Source: Bradyrhizobiaceae bacterium PARB1 (lineage in GTDB: Bacteria; Pseudomonadota; Alphaproteobacteria; Rhizobiales; Xanthobacteraceae). Taken from it: 64,000 nucleotides of DNA. A program made the translations under genes and the position numbers. Shown here in pieces: positions 25,979-33,298 of this stretch. The notes beneath the pieces are model-generated. The model made no database searches. It was not told the origin of the DNA and saw only the letters and a program-made list of their open reading frames with translations. Every line of letters starts with the position of its first letter. The first letter of the stretch is position 1. Where the stretch lies: assembly GCA_002256345.1 (NCBI GenBank), contig NKIY01000001.1:620001-684000 (forward strand), in the 5' to 3' direction.

Positions 25979-27640
25979 TTACCGATTTGCTACAAAATTT
26001 CGGCGTCTTGCACGAATGAACGCAATCAATTGACTCGACTTGCGTTTTTGGTAGCGGGAGCCCGCTACGACTCTACCCCCTGACATAGAACCTTCCGGAA
26101 ACATCGGTTCTTGCAGCAGCGCTGCGAGCCTCCCTTCGACGTGAAGGTCTATCGGAGCGCCGGGCGGCGTCTTCCTTACTGTAACCGTCTCAATCAACTC
26201 TCGAACTGCCATTGCTGTCTCCGAAGTGGCGCCGTGATTGGTGACCGTCTCTGACAGGCTTTCGACGGCGGCGAGGTACTGAGCTTGGGCGGCTGGATGC
26301 AGCGCCACAACTTTGATGGGGGCGGCGATCTCGTCCAGCCGGCTCTGCAGCTCCCGCTTGTCGATTTCCAGCGCATTGATGGCGTCGACGAATGTTTGTA
26401 CCGCAGCCGTGCTGGTGAGCAGCGCGGTTGTGGCCCGCTCGATTTTTCGCTCGACCTCGGCAAGGTCGCGTTCGAGCTTGGCGCGAATGTTGACCCCGTC
26501 AGCCGCAAGCCGCTTCCTTTCGTCGTGGTAGGTCTTGAGAAACAGCTTGATGGCTGACGGGTCGACGAGATGTCGTCGCAGGCCGGATAGCAGGGTCTGC
26601 TCAACCTTGTGCAGGTAATAGGTGCGCTGGTTGTCGCAGGCTTTGCTCTCATGAAAGCGCGTGCAGATAATGCGCGTACCGCCTCGATCAGCACCCTTCA
26701 CCGACATTCCGGCACCGCATGAGCCACAGCGCAGCAGGCCGCTCAGCATGTGTTTCGGTTTCCGGCGCATGGCCGGACTGGCGTGTCCGCGGCCAAGGCG
26801 AATAGCATTCGCCGTCGCAAAGAGTTCCGGATCGATGATGCGGAGAGCCGGTACGTCCGTGCGATGCCATTCGGCTTCGGGGTTGGGGCGAGACACGCGC
26901 TTGCCTGTGTCCGGGTTCTTGATCATGCGAACGCGATTCCAGACTAGCTGGCCGGCATAGATCTCATTGCCGATGATGCCGTTGTGGCGGTTGTTCGAGC
27001 CGGTCAGCGTATTGCCTCGCCAATAGGCTCCGCGTGGCGGCGGAATACGGTCAGCGTTCAATTTCGCGGCAATGTCGCGCGAGCGGTCGCCGGCGACATA
27101 CAGGTCGAAGATCCGTCGTATGGTTTCGGCTTCTTCTTCGTGGACGACCCACTCTCCAGGTTTGCCAGGCGTCGGACGATAACCGTAGGCCAATCCACCG
27201 GCGTGCTTGCCTTCCCGGATATTGCCCGCAGCACCGCGGCGCACTTTGTTGGCCAAATCGGTCAGGAAGAGTGAGCTGACGATGCCGCGAATGCCCACCT
27301 GGATCGCATCGGCACGTCCCTCATGAACCGTGACGATCTCGACACCCTGGAAGCTTAGACGTTTGAAGATCGACGCCATGTCTTCCTGATCTCGCGAGAT
27401 CCGGTCTAGCGCCTCAACGATAAGTACATCGAAACTGCCGCCCTTGGCGGCGTCAATCATCTGCGCCAACCCGGGTCTTCCGAACACCGATGCGCCGGAT
27501 CGTGCTCGGTCTTCAAACGATGCCACCACTTGATGCCCGTCACGCTCGGCGCGCTGCCGGCAGACAGCAAACTGGTCTTCGATCGAACGATCCGACTGCA
27601 GGTCGGAACTGTATCGGGCATAGAGAGCAGCGCGTTTCAT
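25979..27640 (-). CDS. large serine recombinase (prophage integrase)
   Basis: A 553-residue site-specific recombinase. The N-terminal resolvase domain begins MKRAALYARYSSDLQSDRSI with the catalytic serine at about residue 11, followed by the conserved DVLIVEALDRISRDQEDMA region. The recombinase domain (GLAYGYRPTPGKPGEWVVHE; EEAETIRRIFDLYVAG) comes next, then a zinc ribbon (CGSCGAGM with a second cysteine pair in CTRFHESKAC). A coiled-coil C-terminal part (AKLERDLAEVERKIERATTA) is as expected for DNA-synapsis control. It is the outermost gene of the prophage and should integrate and, with a directionality factor, excise it. All key motifs look intact. Confidence 0.95.
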   Translation of the reverse strand: MKRAALYARYSSDLQSDRSIEDQFAVCRQRAERDGHQVVASFEDRARSGASVFGRPGLAQMIDAAKGGSFDVLIVEALDRISRDQEDMASIFKRLSFQGVEIVTVHEGRADAIQVGIRGIVSSLFLTDLANKVRRGAAGNIREGKHAGGLAYGYRPTPGKPGEWVVHEEEAETIRRIFDLYVAGDRSRDIAAKLNADRIPPPRGAYWRGNTLTGSNNRHNGIIGNEIYAGQLVWNRVRMIKNPDTGKRVSRPNPEAEWHRTDVPALRIIDPELFATANAIRLGRGHASPAMRRKPKHMLSGLLRCGSCGAGMSVKGADRGGTRIICTRFHESKACDNQRTYYLHKVEQTLLSGLRRHLVDPSAIKLFLKTYHDERKRLAADGVNIRAKLERDLAEVERKIERATTALLTSTAAVQTFVDAINALEIDKRELQSRLDEIAAPIKVVALHPAAQAQYLAAVESLSETVTNHGATSETAMAVRELIETVTVRKTPPGAPIDLHVEGRLAALLQEPMFPEGSMSGGRVVAGSRYQKRKSSQLIAFIRARRRNFVANR

Positions 27641-27657
27641 AGGGGCCTCCGGTGGCC

Positions 27658-27831
27658 TTAGTTTGCGCTCGGGGATACCGCGCGCGCAAGCGCTGGTGAG
27701 GCGGCCATCCGTGTTGCCTCCTCGTGATCGATGCGGGCTGCGTCTTTGGCCATTGCTATGACGATGCGGCTGATGCTCGGGTCGAGACAGCTATTTTCGT
27801 CCCCATGGGGCGTTGCTTCTCTGCGATTCAT
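27658..27831 (-). CDS. small protein upstream of serine recombinase
   Basis: A 57-residue frame (MNRREATPHGDENSC; ISRIVIAMAKDAARIDHEEA) ending 17 bp before the recombinase start. Small proteins with an R-I-V-x-A-x-A-x-D-x-A-R-x-D-H-E pattern are often seen directly upstream of serine recombinases in rhizobial prophages. An excision factor role is possible from position but is not shown by sequence. The start at 27831 is preferred over 27849 because the extra six residues overlap the upstream HNH gene more. Confidence 0.55.
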   Translation of the reverse strand: MNRREATPHGDENSCLDPSISRIVIAMAKDAARIDHEEATRMAASPALARAVSPSAN

Positions 27832-28220
27832 GATGAGTACCCCCGCCACTTGTCGACAGGTCTGGATGCTTGGCGCTGGGCGGCAGCCGGTTGAAATCCA
27901 CCTGACCGGATCTTCGGACCCTTGCGCAGGCTGATGCCGCGGTTCTTCGCGGCCTTCTTGTAGACCTTGGATTTCTCGGCGACGTCGGCTGCGGTTTTTG
28001 TCTTGTCGCAGGTCTCATGGATTGGGCCGAGATTGTTCTCTCGGTTCTCGCCACCGTTGATGAGGGCGATGCGATGGTCGCAGATCCAGCGCTTGCCGGA
28101 GATGGGCAGCCCGCATTCTTGGCACTTGCCGTCGAAGCGCTGAAAGATGCGCAGCCGCACGCGCGGCGGCGGCATGGCGTCGTCGCTCTTTCCAATCCAC
28201 TCGGCGGTGGTGCGGCTCAT
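27828..28220 (-). CDS. HNH endonuclease
   Basis: A 130-residue HNH-fold nuclease. CQECG (Cys33, Cys36) and CDHRIAL (Asp48-His49) are followed by Asn residues near 62 (ENRENNLGPI) and HETCDKTK (His68, Cys71), giving the classic beta-beta-alpha metal arrangement. A basic tail (KSKVYKKAAKNRGISLRKGP) should bind DNA. The ATG at 28220 overlaps the stop of the small membrane protein (ATGA). It belongs to a tightly overlapping minus-strand operon that runs from the antirepressor to the recombinase. Its role may be DNA nicking during recombination, exclusion or packaging; it is separate from the terminase-linked HNH at 47540. Confidence 0.85.
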   Translation of the reverse strand: MSRTTAEWIGKSDDAMPPPRVRLRIFQRFDGKCQECGLPISGKRWICDHRIALINGGENRENNLGPIHETCDKTKTAADVAEKSKVYKKAAKNRGISLRKGPKIRSGGFQPAAAQRQASRPVDKWRGYSS

Positions 28221-28378
28221 GCCTGCGTCCTCCGCGTAATATCTTCCGGGGTTTCCGATTGCCGGATCTCGGTGAGCTGATCGACCAGCGGCTTGCCGTC
28301 GGATTTCCATCCGACGACGACTAGGGCGCCGAGCACGGCGCCAACGCAGAGGCATCCGATGGCGAGAGAGATATCCAT
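28217..28378 (-). CDS. small single-pass membrane protein
   Basis: A 53-residue protein starting MDISLAIGCLCVGAVLGALV, a membrane helix, followed by a charged tail (TEIRQSETPEDITRRTQA). The start overlaps the stop of the upstream gene (TGATG) and its own stop overlaps the HNH start (ATGA). This double overlap is the main support, as the product itself is not recognised. Confidence 0.65.
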   Translation of the reverse strand: MDISLAIGCLCVGAVLGALVVVGWKSDGKPLVDQLTEIRQSETPEDITRRTQA

Positions 28379-28632
28379 CAGACAGCCCGCGCGAATTCAC
28401 GGCGCAGCGCATTGATGTTCCGTGCGTAGAGTACAGCATCGTCCATGTGCGCTTTGACGATCTTCCAACCGTAGCGCTCGGGCGCGTCCAACAGGCAAGC
28501 GACGATATCGCCATTGTCCTCGTCGTCGAGGTCGATCTCGCCGTTGACCAAATGTGTGGCCAGCTCGCCGACAATCTCGTCGCGAGACTTACCGATCACC
28601 GTGGCGCCGTAGAACGGAGTGACGTTGCTCAT
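28378..28632 (-). CDS. conserved-looking phage hypothetical protein
   Basis: An 84-residue acidic protein (GELATHLVNGEIDLDDEDNG; IVACLLDAPERYGWKIVKAH), no recognised domain. The start at 28632 (MSNVTPFYG) avoids overlap with the upstream gene; an in-frame ATG at 28644 would add four residues. Its stop overlaps the next start as TGATG, so it is part of the same translation-coupled operon. Confidence 0.65.
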   Translation of the reverse strand: MSNVTPFYGATVIGKSRDEIVGELATHLVNGEIDLDDEDNGDIVACLLDAPERYGWKIVKAHMDDAVLYARNINALRREFARAV

Positions 28633-28637
28633 ACTGA

Positions 28638-29249
28638 TCACCATGGGTTGTAGACGCGGCCGTTGCCGTAGTGCTTCGGCGCGGGCCGAGTTCGCGCTTT
28701 GTCGATGATTTTCTCGGTCAGGTTCGCGGTCTCACCGAGTCGCGCCCATGCCGCGCGTTGCTCGTCGGTCCATTCGCCATCGAGATCTGGTGTGCCCAGC
28801 CAGCCAAGGCGGGCAGGCTTGAATCTCTCGTTGATCCAACTCCGGGTTCGGCGCGGAATGCCCGCGAGGATCAGGCTATCCGTCCGTTCTTCGATCACCA
28901 GCCCTGTGGCCCTGAAGCTGAAGGCGCGGCGGAACGAGCCGTCAGTTGAGCCGCGGATCGTGCCGCGATCTTCGCGGTGGTCTTCGAGCATGACGAAGAC
29001 GACTGGCACTAGGTTTTTCTTTAGATATAGCTTGCTGCGAAGCTGCGGGACGCCGGGGCCGATGTAGGCGACGGGTGCGACCTTCATTTCGGCAAAAGCG
29101 GCATCCACACGCGCGAGCGCTTCCACGCGTTCTTCGGCGCTGCATTTCGAGAGGTAGCGCATCGCTGCGCCGACGCTGGCGCGTTTCGGCCGCTCAGCAG
29201 TGAGCTGCTCTACAGTGAGATTGCAGGAGCGTGGGGCGGAGCGACTCAT
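28638..29249 (-). CDS. phage hypothetical protein, 203 aa
   Basis: A 203-residue soluble protein without a recognised domain. It begins MSRSAPRSCNLTVEQLTAER, has a central beta-rich part (LYLKKNLVPVVFVMLEDHRE) and ends PAPKHYGNGRVYNPW. The start at 29249 overlaps the stop of the upstream membrane protein (TGATG), favouring it over 29285. It lies between two very small membrane proteins in the antirepressor operon. The function is not known. Confidence 0.65.
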   Translation of the reverse strand: MSRSAPRSCNLTVEQLTAERPKRASVGAAMRYLSKCSAEERVEALARVDAAFAEMKVAPVAYIGPGVPQLRSKLYLKKNLVPVVFVMLEDHREDRGTIRGSTDGSFRRAFSFRATGLVIEERTDSLILAGIPRRTRSWINERFKPARLGWLGTPDLDGEWTDEQRAAWARLGETANLTEKIIDKARTRPAPKHYGNGRVYNPW

Positions 29250-29425
29250 CAGATCCTCCCGCTCAGAATTCCGGCCCAGCCGCAAGCGATGCCGATCACA
29301 AGAGACAGCACAACGAACGACAGCAGGTTTGAGGCCTCTCGAGGCTCTTCCTGATCCGGACCTTCATCCTCGTAACGTTCGAGGTCGCCTGGCTCTGGAA
29401 AGTAGCGATCGCTGAGCTTGCTCAT
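29249..29425 (-). CDS. small C-terminally anchored membrane protein
   Basis: A 58-residue protein with an acidic soluble half (DRYFPEPGDLERYEDEGPDQ) and a C-terminal membrane helix (LLSFVVLSLVIGIACGWAGI). It starts 9 bp after the antirepressor stop and its stop overlaps the next start. Tail-anchored small phage proteins can act in exclusion or lysis control, but nothing here shows which. Confidence 0.65.
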   Translation of the reverse strand: MSKLSDRYFPEPGDLERYEDEGPDQEEPREASNLLSFVVLSLVIGIACGWAGILSGRI

Positions 29426-29434
29426 CGCCACCCC

Positions 29435-30274
29435 TCAATGAGCCATACCCGCTGCGGCGAGCGCAGGGGTGGGCTTGGCTGCGGACGCGCGCGGCGGGTT
29501 CTTCACATGGTCCGGAATGCGGACGGTGCCGAAGTGGGCGAGGCCCTTTGGCGTCATCCAGGCGCGGAGCAGGACCTTGTCGTTCGGCGCCGTGAAGGCC
29601 TTGTTCTCGAACAGCCCGCGCTGGACTGACGTCTGTTTGGCGACGATGCGGCTGCCATCACGGAAGCAGTATTCCGGGATCACCACGTCGCGGATGAACA
29701 GGTTCGGGTGGCAGAGCAGGGCGCGGCCGGCATCCTGCAGCCCGATCAGTCCGTCAGCGTTGAGCAGGCGTTCGTAGACCTCGACCTTCGGCGCCTGCGC
29801 TGCAATCTGCGCCTCGGCATTGGCGCGTGCTTCGAACTGCTCGGCCCATGCGCGCGCGGCGACGGCCGGACTGGTGAAGTCGGGGAGAGCAGGGGCGATC
29901 GGCGCCGGGTTGTAGCTGCCGGTCTGCCGGATCTGCGGGAGGACATCGTGGAAGACGAAACGCTGGAAGCGGCCGATCTTCTCGAAGAGGCTGGTGTCGT
30001 GCTGTCGCTTGTTCAGCTTGCGCTGGACGATGGCGCGATAGACGCCGGCTTCGGAGATGATCGTGACCGACTGCTCTCCGCCAAGGGTACGTGCCCGGTA
30101 CGTACCCTTCTCGTCGGGGTCTGCGTTCTTGGTGAGATCGGCTGCATCGCGATAGCCGAGCTCACGGGCGACATCGGTGGCGACAAACCAGGTCTCGCCA
30201 TCCTGCTCCACTAGCCGGACATTCCGGCCTTCAAACTGAAACGCGGTGTCGCTTGAAACTGGCAGGCTCGCCAT
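29435..30274 (-). CDS. phage antirepressor (BRO-N plus ANT/KilA-C domains)
   Basis: A 279-residue antirepressor. The BRO-N domain covers about residues 10-110 (FEGRNVRLVEQDGETWFVAT; VARELGYRDAADLTKNADPD; IISEAGVYRAIVQRK). The C-terminal ANT/KilA-C domain includes GRALLCHPNLFIRDVVIPEY and DKVLLRAWMTPKGLAHFG. The start at 30274 has a GGGAGAG ribosome site. It is the first gene of the minus-strand operon ending in the recombinase. Its promoter carries the same operator motif as the repressor-Cro region, so the repressor should silence it during lysogeny, and its release would help induction. Confidence 0.9.
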   Translation of the reverse strand: MASLPVSSDTAFQFEGRNVRLVEQDGETWFVATDVARELGYRDAADLTKNADPDEKGTYRARTLGGEQSVTIISEAGVYRAIVQRKLNKRQHDTSLFEKIGRFQRFVFHDVLPQIRQTGSYNPAPIAPALPDFTSPAVAARAWAEQFEARANAEAQIAAQAPKVEVYERLLNADGLIGLQDAGRALLCHPNLFIRDVVIPEYCFRDGSRIVAKQTSVQRGLFENKAFTAPNDKVLLRAWMTPKGLAHFGTVRIPDHVKNPPRASAAKPTPALAAAGMAH

Positions 30275-30299
30275 GTCGCTCTCCCGATCTGATGGGGAG

Positions 30300-30328
30300 A
30301 GTATTTGCGATGATCGCAAATTCGTCAA
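30300..30328 (-). promoter_or_regulatory. predicted antirepressor promoter with operator in spacer
   Basis: Read on the minus strand, TTGACG (30328-30323) and AATACT (30305-30300) are 17 bp apart. The palindrome centred at 30312 fills the spacer, so a bound repressor would exclude RNA polymerase. The boxes match consensus at 5/6 and 4/6 positions. Confidence 0.5.
30304..30320. promoter_or_regulatory. repressor operator OA1 at antirepressor promoter
   Basis: TTTGCGATGATCGCAAA contains the perfect palindrome GCGATNATCGC (30307-30317) and extends to TTTGCGA-n3-TCGCAAA. The same core occurs in the repressor-Cro gap at 35923 and 35956. Confidence 0.7.
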
Positions 30329-30337
30329 TCGTCAAGA

Positions 30338-30352
30338 TTGCGATAGTCGCAA
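30338..30352. promoter_or_regulatory. repressor operator OA2 (one mismatch)
   Basis: TTGCGATAGTCGCAA is centred 33 bp from OA1. The core GCGATAGTCGC differs from the perfect palindrome by one half-site base. The 33-bp spacing equals that of the two best operators at the repressor-Cro switch. A weaker third half-site (TTTGCGACG) follows near 30358-30366. Confidence 0.6.
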
Positions 30353-30372
30353 AAATATTTGCGACGACGTTC

Positions 30373-30391
30373 GAATCATTCGACTCGACTC
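30373..30391. promoter_or_regulatory. cluster of three GANTC sites
   Basis: GAATC at 30373, GACTC at 30382 and GACTC at 30387 fall within 19 bp, in the divergent gap between the antirepressor and the plus-strand gene at 30453. GANTC is the CcrM methylation site of alphaproteobacteria, and promoters with such sites can be GcrA-dependent. Regulatory meaning is inferred. Confidence 0.4.
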
Positions 30392-30452
30392 CAGCTTAGA
30401 CCTGCTGTCTTAATAAGAACATAAGAAGAACATTGCGGCAGGGGCTCAAGCG

Positions 30453-30710
30453 GTGCCGGTGATTTGGATTGAATGCCGCGACTGCGGCAATGGGCGGCGC
30501 GTGAGCGCCCCAAGCGACGCAGGCCGGGAATACTGGCGGCGGTTCTATTGCAGTTCGTGTGTCGAGGATGGCGGTCTCGGCCGTCGCATCAGGATTTCAC
30601 CAGTGGAGAGTACCTATGGCCAGCACGACCTATTACGCCGTACAGCCTTTCGAGAATGCGCCGCAGGGGCGCAGCAGGGTGTTGCAACCGATCGTCACGA
30701 AGTCGGGTGA
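30453..30710 (+). CDS. small zinc-ribbon-like protein
   Basis: An 85-residue protein starting with GTG (MPVIWIECRDCGNGRRV). Two CxxC pairs (CRDC and CSSC, about 25 residues apart) suggest a zinc ribbon. The last 32 residues overlap the beginning of the next gene in another frame and look less protein-like, so the C-terminus may be extended by a lost stop. It is divergent from the antirepressor and could be controlled by the same operators. Confidence 0.5.
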   Translation: MPVIWIECRDCGNGRRVSAPSDAGREYWRRFYCSSCVEDGGLGRRIRISPVESTYGQHDLLRRTAFRECAAGAQQGVATDRHEVG

Positions 30711-30855
30711 GGAGGCTGTCAGGCGCGCCGAGCGCGTCGCCAAGGAGAAGGGCCGGGCGATTGCGTTCAGCCGCACCGGCGATGACGACATCGGCGATTT
30801 CGACGAGCCAATCATCTTGGGGCGGTTCGGAGATGTGCCGCGGGAGTTCGAATAA
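30616..30855 (+). CDS. phage hypothetical protein, 79 aa, 3' end duplicated downstream
   Basis: A 79-residue soluble protein (MASTTYYAVQPFENAPQGRS; GDDDIGDFDEPIILGRFGDV) with no known domain. Its 3' 111 bp recur in degraded form at 32360-32470 beyond the acyltransferase gene, with 17 mismatches by my count, mostly at third codon positions. That pattern shows the frame has been under protein-level selection, supporting this as a real gene. The start at 30616 is chosen over 30559 because sequence before it is not protein-like. Confidence 0.75.
   Translation: MASTTYYAVQPFENAPQGRSRVLQPIVTKSGEEAVRRAERVAKEKGRAIAFSRTGDDDIGDFDEPIILGRFGDVPREFE
30745..30855 (+). repeat. direct repeat copy 1 (111 bp) flanking the acyltransferase cargo
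   Basis: This is the 3' end of the 79-residue gene. It is about 85% identical, without gaps, to 32360-32470 in the same orientation. The two copies bracket 30856-32359, which holds a small gene, a terminator and the acyltransferase. Confidence 0.8.
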
Positions 30856-30898
30856 GCAAGCATATATTAACCATGCATCAGCAAGCATGGAGACCGCG

Positions 30899-31012
30899 AT
30901 GTCGGATAAGATCGACTTCGAGCGCTCGTTCTATCGAGCTTTTCCGGAAGCTATACCGAAGGCGAACGACGGCCAGTTCGACTTTTTCGATCAGCTCAAT
31001 TCGGCAGCCTGA
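30899..31012 (+). CDS. small phage protein, 37 aa
   Basis: A 37-residue frame (MSDKIDFERSFYRAFPEAIP, ending QFDFFDQLNSAA). An in-frame ATG at 30887 would give 41 residues. It ends 5 bp before a strong terminator, which supports it as the last gene of the short plus-strand unit. The product is not recognised. Confidence 0.5.
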   Translation: MSDKIDFERSFYRAFPEAIPKANDGQFDFFDQLNSAA

Positions 31013-31017
31013 TTTTG

Positions 31018-31040
31018 AACCCCGCTTCGGCGGGGTTTTC
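31018..31040 (+). terminator. Rho-independent terminator
   Basis: AACCCCGC pairs with GCGGGGTT around a TTCG tetraloop and is followed by TT and further T-rich sequence. It ends the plus-strand unit 30453-31012, and as a near-symmetrical hairpin may also act on the convergent acyltransferase transcript. Confidence 0.85.
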
Positions 31041-31083
31041 TATTTCAGTTGTTGATCAAGGAGCCAGCTCATCCCCTAATTCT

Positions 31084-32205
31084 TCAGGCTGTTACTGCTG
31101 CAGAACGATTCCGTCGCGCAAGCATGGCTTTGCCTGCACTGACCATTGGCAATTCGACGAGCCGGTATTGCACCCAAGCGATCGGCAGGATCAGGGCAGT
31201 CGAGCCTATTAAAAGAAGTGCCGCCACACCCAGTGGGTGAAGCCCGGCATTCACCAAATAGGATAGCGCAGGAGACAGGTCGGCACCGAAGGCCATCGTT
31301 ATCGGATGCAGAAGGTAGAAGCTGAAAGACACGCGGCCGATGAACTGGAGCGCTCGATACCACGCTGCGGATGCTGAAGCCTGCACTCCGAACGCAAGCA
31401 GTGCCACAATAGCTGATGCAAATGTCGCTTCAAACCAATAGGTGAAGTACGAGCTCCAGCCGACAATATGCCGCGTCGCCAGAAACGCGATTACGGCAGC
31501 TAACGTCCATAGCCAAGGCCGCGCCAACGTAGCTACATATCTTTGGCCATAGAGATAAACCGTCATGCCAGCGAGGAAGGCGTAGATCTGCCCAAACTGG
31601 CCCGGATCGCCAAACAAGTGGTTCCACGTCCCAACAAAAGACAGGCCGAGCAGAACGATGTACGGCCAGAATATCGCCGCAAAGCCGAGGCGCTGCCAGC
31701 CAAAATAGACGGCAAGGAGCAGGGGCACCGCCGCCATCTCAACCTGCAGCGACCACATAACGCCGTCGATGCTCTTTATGAGCAGCAGTGCGTTCAGCGC
31801 TAACCTGACGGGTTCAAACTCTGATGGTGTAGCCAACGACCGGCCGGAGACGAGATAGGCGATGAAGAACAGCGCCAGAGTACTGACCACTGCCGGATAA
31901 ATACGAAAGATACGGCCGACCGCGAACCTCAACGAAATGCTCGCGCGCGACCCTTTGCTTTGCTCAAGCACCATGGTCAGCACAAAGCCGCTCAGAGCGA
32001 AAAAGAAGATTACCGCCCCCGGGCCATTGGCGAAGACACGCGCAATCTGCGCGGGCCAAGTAAATGGATCGCGAATGCTCGGGATCAAACTTCGGGCGGC
32101 GCCGTCCGCCAAGTATGTCATCTGTCCCGCGTGAAAAAGCGCGACCATTAACGCGGCGATGCCGCGGGCTACCTCAAGATTCGGATAAAATTGCCGTCGT
32201 TCCAT
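31084..32205 (-). CDS. acyltransferase-3 (OafA/YrhL-type) membrane O-acyltransferase, cargo gene
   Basis: A 373-residue integral membrane protein with about ten hydrophobic helices. It begins with the family motif LEVARGIAALMVALFHAGQ, where the conserved histidine is residue 25, and has GAVIFFFALSGFVLTMVLEQ and GRIFRIYPAVV, both typical of acyltransferase family 3. Members move acetyl or other acyl groups onto surface polysaccharides or lipids. Phage-borne relatives are known to change O-antigen (seroconversion) and block infection by related phages. It is transcribed against the preceding phage genes and is flanked by an imperfect direct repeat, so it looks like a late-acquired lysogenic-conversion gene. 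The substrate is unknown. Confidence 0.9.
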   Translation of the reverse strand: MERRQFYPNLEVARGIAALMVALFHAGQMTYLADGAARSLIPSIRDPFTWPAQIARVFANGPGAVIFFFALSGFVLTMVLEQSKGSRASISLRFAVGRIFRIYPAVVSTLALFFIAYLVSGRSLATPSEFEPVRLALNALLLIKSIDGVMWSLQVEMAAVPLLLAVYFGWQRLGFAAIFWPYIVLLGLSFVGTWNHLFGDPGQFGQIYAFLAGMTVYLYGQRYVATLARPWLWTLAAVIAFLATRHIVGWSSYFTYWFEATFASAIVALLAFGVQASASAAWYRALQFIGRVSFSFYLLHPITMAFGADLSPALSYLVNAGLHPLGVAALLLIGSTALILPIAWVQYRLVELPMVSAGKAMLARRNRSAAVTA

Positions 32206-32310
32206 CGCCGGCCTCGAATGCTTCTACTTGTTTCTGAAGCATTAAAAATATTTCCGCAACCGGAACCTGTTGAGGCGTGAGCCATGCCGGCTCGATTGCG
32301 TTTGGGCTAC

Positions 32311-32358
32311 ACCGCAGAGCTCTCGGTTCGGGAACACGCGATAGATGGCTTTGACCTC
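32311..32358 (-). pseudogene. remnant of a repressor C-terminus
   Basis: The minus strand encodes EVKAIYRVFPNREL followed by CG, matching the last residues of the intact repressor at 35160 (EVKAIYKVFRNRDLFG). No start or S24 catalytic part is left. It abuts the remnant of the 79-residue gene, so two fragments from different parts of the lysogeny region have been joined here. Confidence 0.65.
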
Positions 32359-32359
32359 A

Positions 32360-32470
32360 GAGAAGGGTGGGGCGATCGCGTTCAGCCGCACCGGTGATGA
32401 CGATCTTGGCGATTTCGATGAGCCGATCATTCTCGGCCGGTTCGGGGATGTGCCGCGGGAGTTCCAGTGA
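32360..32470 (+). pseudogene. direct repeat copy 2: 3' remnant of the 79-residue gene
   Basis: This 111-bp stretch encodes AIAFSRTGDDDLGDFDEPII and the shared ending GRFGDVPREF, with a TGA stop in place of TAA. It is the partner of 30745-30855 at about 85% identity. No start codon or 5' part is present. It marks the right border of the acyltransferase cargo. Confidence 0.75.
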
Positions 32471-32622
32471 TCAGCGTGCCCGCTCGTTGCTCATGAGCGC
32501 GGTGGCCCGCGCCGATGACGGAAAGTCCGTCCCGGGTGGCTAGGTACGCAACGGCTCTCTTTGTACTCTTTATTGTTCAAAAATCTTAGAGGTGTCACAC
32601 TGCTATTGATGGGGGAGGGCAC

Positions 32623-33279
32623 ATGAAGATCATTGCAATTGGTGTAGCAGCGACGTTGAGCGCAATTGCTCCGTCTATCGCACAGCAAAAAGCACAAACT
32701 TTCCAGCAGATCCTTGAAATGATGGCAGGCACCACAGCTGTGCTTGCCTATCCTCAATTCGCGGACGGACAGCTTGGTAGCTGCTTGATCGAGTTCAGCG
32801 CGATCACTCAAGATAATGTCTATAGACAGGGCGCTTACAGTAAATTTTTCGGATCGTTCGGTGTTATGCAGGCCAAGGGAAACTTGGCCGTCACGCTCAA
32901 GGTGGTTGTGCACGATATCAACATTAAGACCGGTGAATTCAAACCGAACTCACCAGCCAATAGCTATTTCATATTCGGAGCGCAAAGCAGCAAAGCCGAG
33001 CTAGTCGGAAATTATCCGTCCGATACGCCAGGTGCTCAATTCTCCGTCTTCAGACCGCTTCCGACTTTTGAGAAACTCTCTGAAGCACTCGACAAAGGCG
33101 TTGTTTCAGTCGCCTTCAATCGGAAAGATGGAGGAATGGACTTGATTGTGCCGATCGATGTGACCGTTGTCAGCACAAGCGATACTGGTAAGCGGTCTCA
33201 CTCGAGCAAAATGGTCGACGATTTTTATAAGTGTTCGGCCGAGCTGGCAAAGGCAGCTCGGGCGGGTGCCTCGAATTGA
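32623..33279 (+). CDS. secreted protein of unknown function, cargo gene
   Basis: A 218-residue protein with a signal peptide (MKIIAIGVAATLSAIAPSIA, cleavage likely before QQKAQ). The mature part is mixed alpha/beta with two cysteines (GSCLIEF and YKCSAEL) that could form a disulphide. It resembles no family I can name. A GGGGGAGG ribosome site precedes the ATG. Codon use is more AT-rich than the phage structural genes, as for the other cargo genes, suggesting separate acquisition. Periplasmic location is expected. Confidence 0.8.
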   Translation: MKIIAIGVAATLSAIAPSIAQQKAQTFQQILEMMAGTTAVLAYPQFADGQLGSCLIEFSAITQDNVYRQGAYSKFFGSFGVMQAKGNLAVTLKVVVHDINIKTGEFKPNSPANSYFIFGAQSSKAELVGNYPSDTPGAQFSVFRPLPTFEKLSEALDKGVVSVAFNRKDGGMDLIVPIDVTVVSTSDTGKRSHSSKMVDDFYKCSAELAKAARAGASN

Positions 33280-33298
33280 GCGCTGCCGCGCTCATTGG

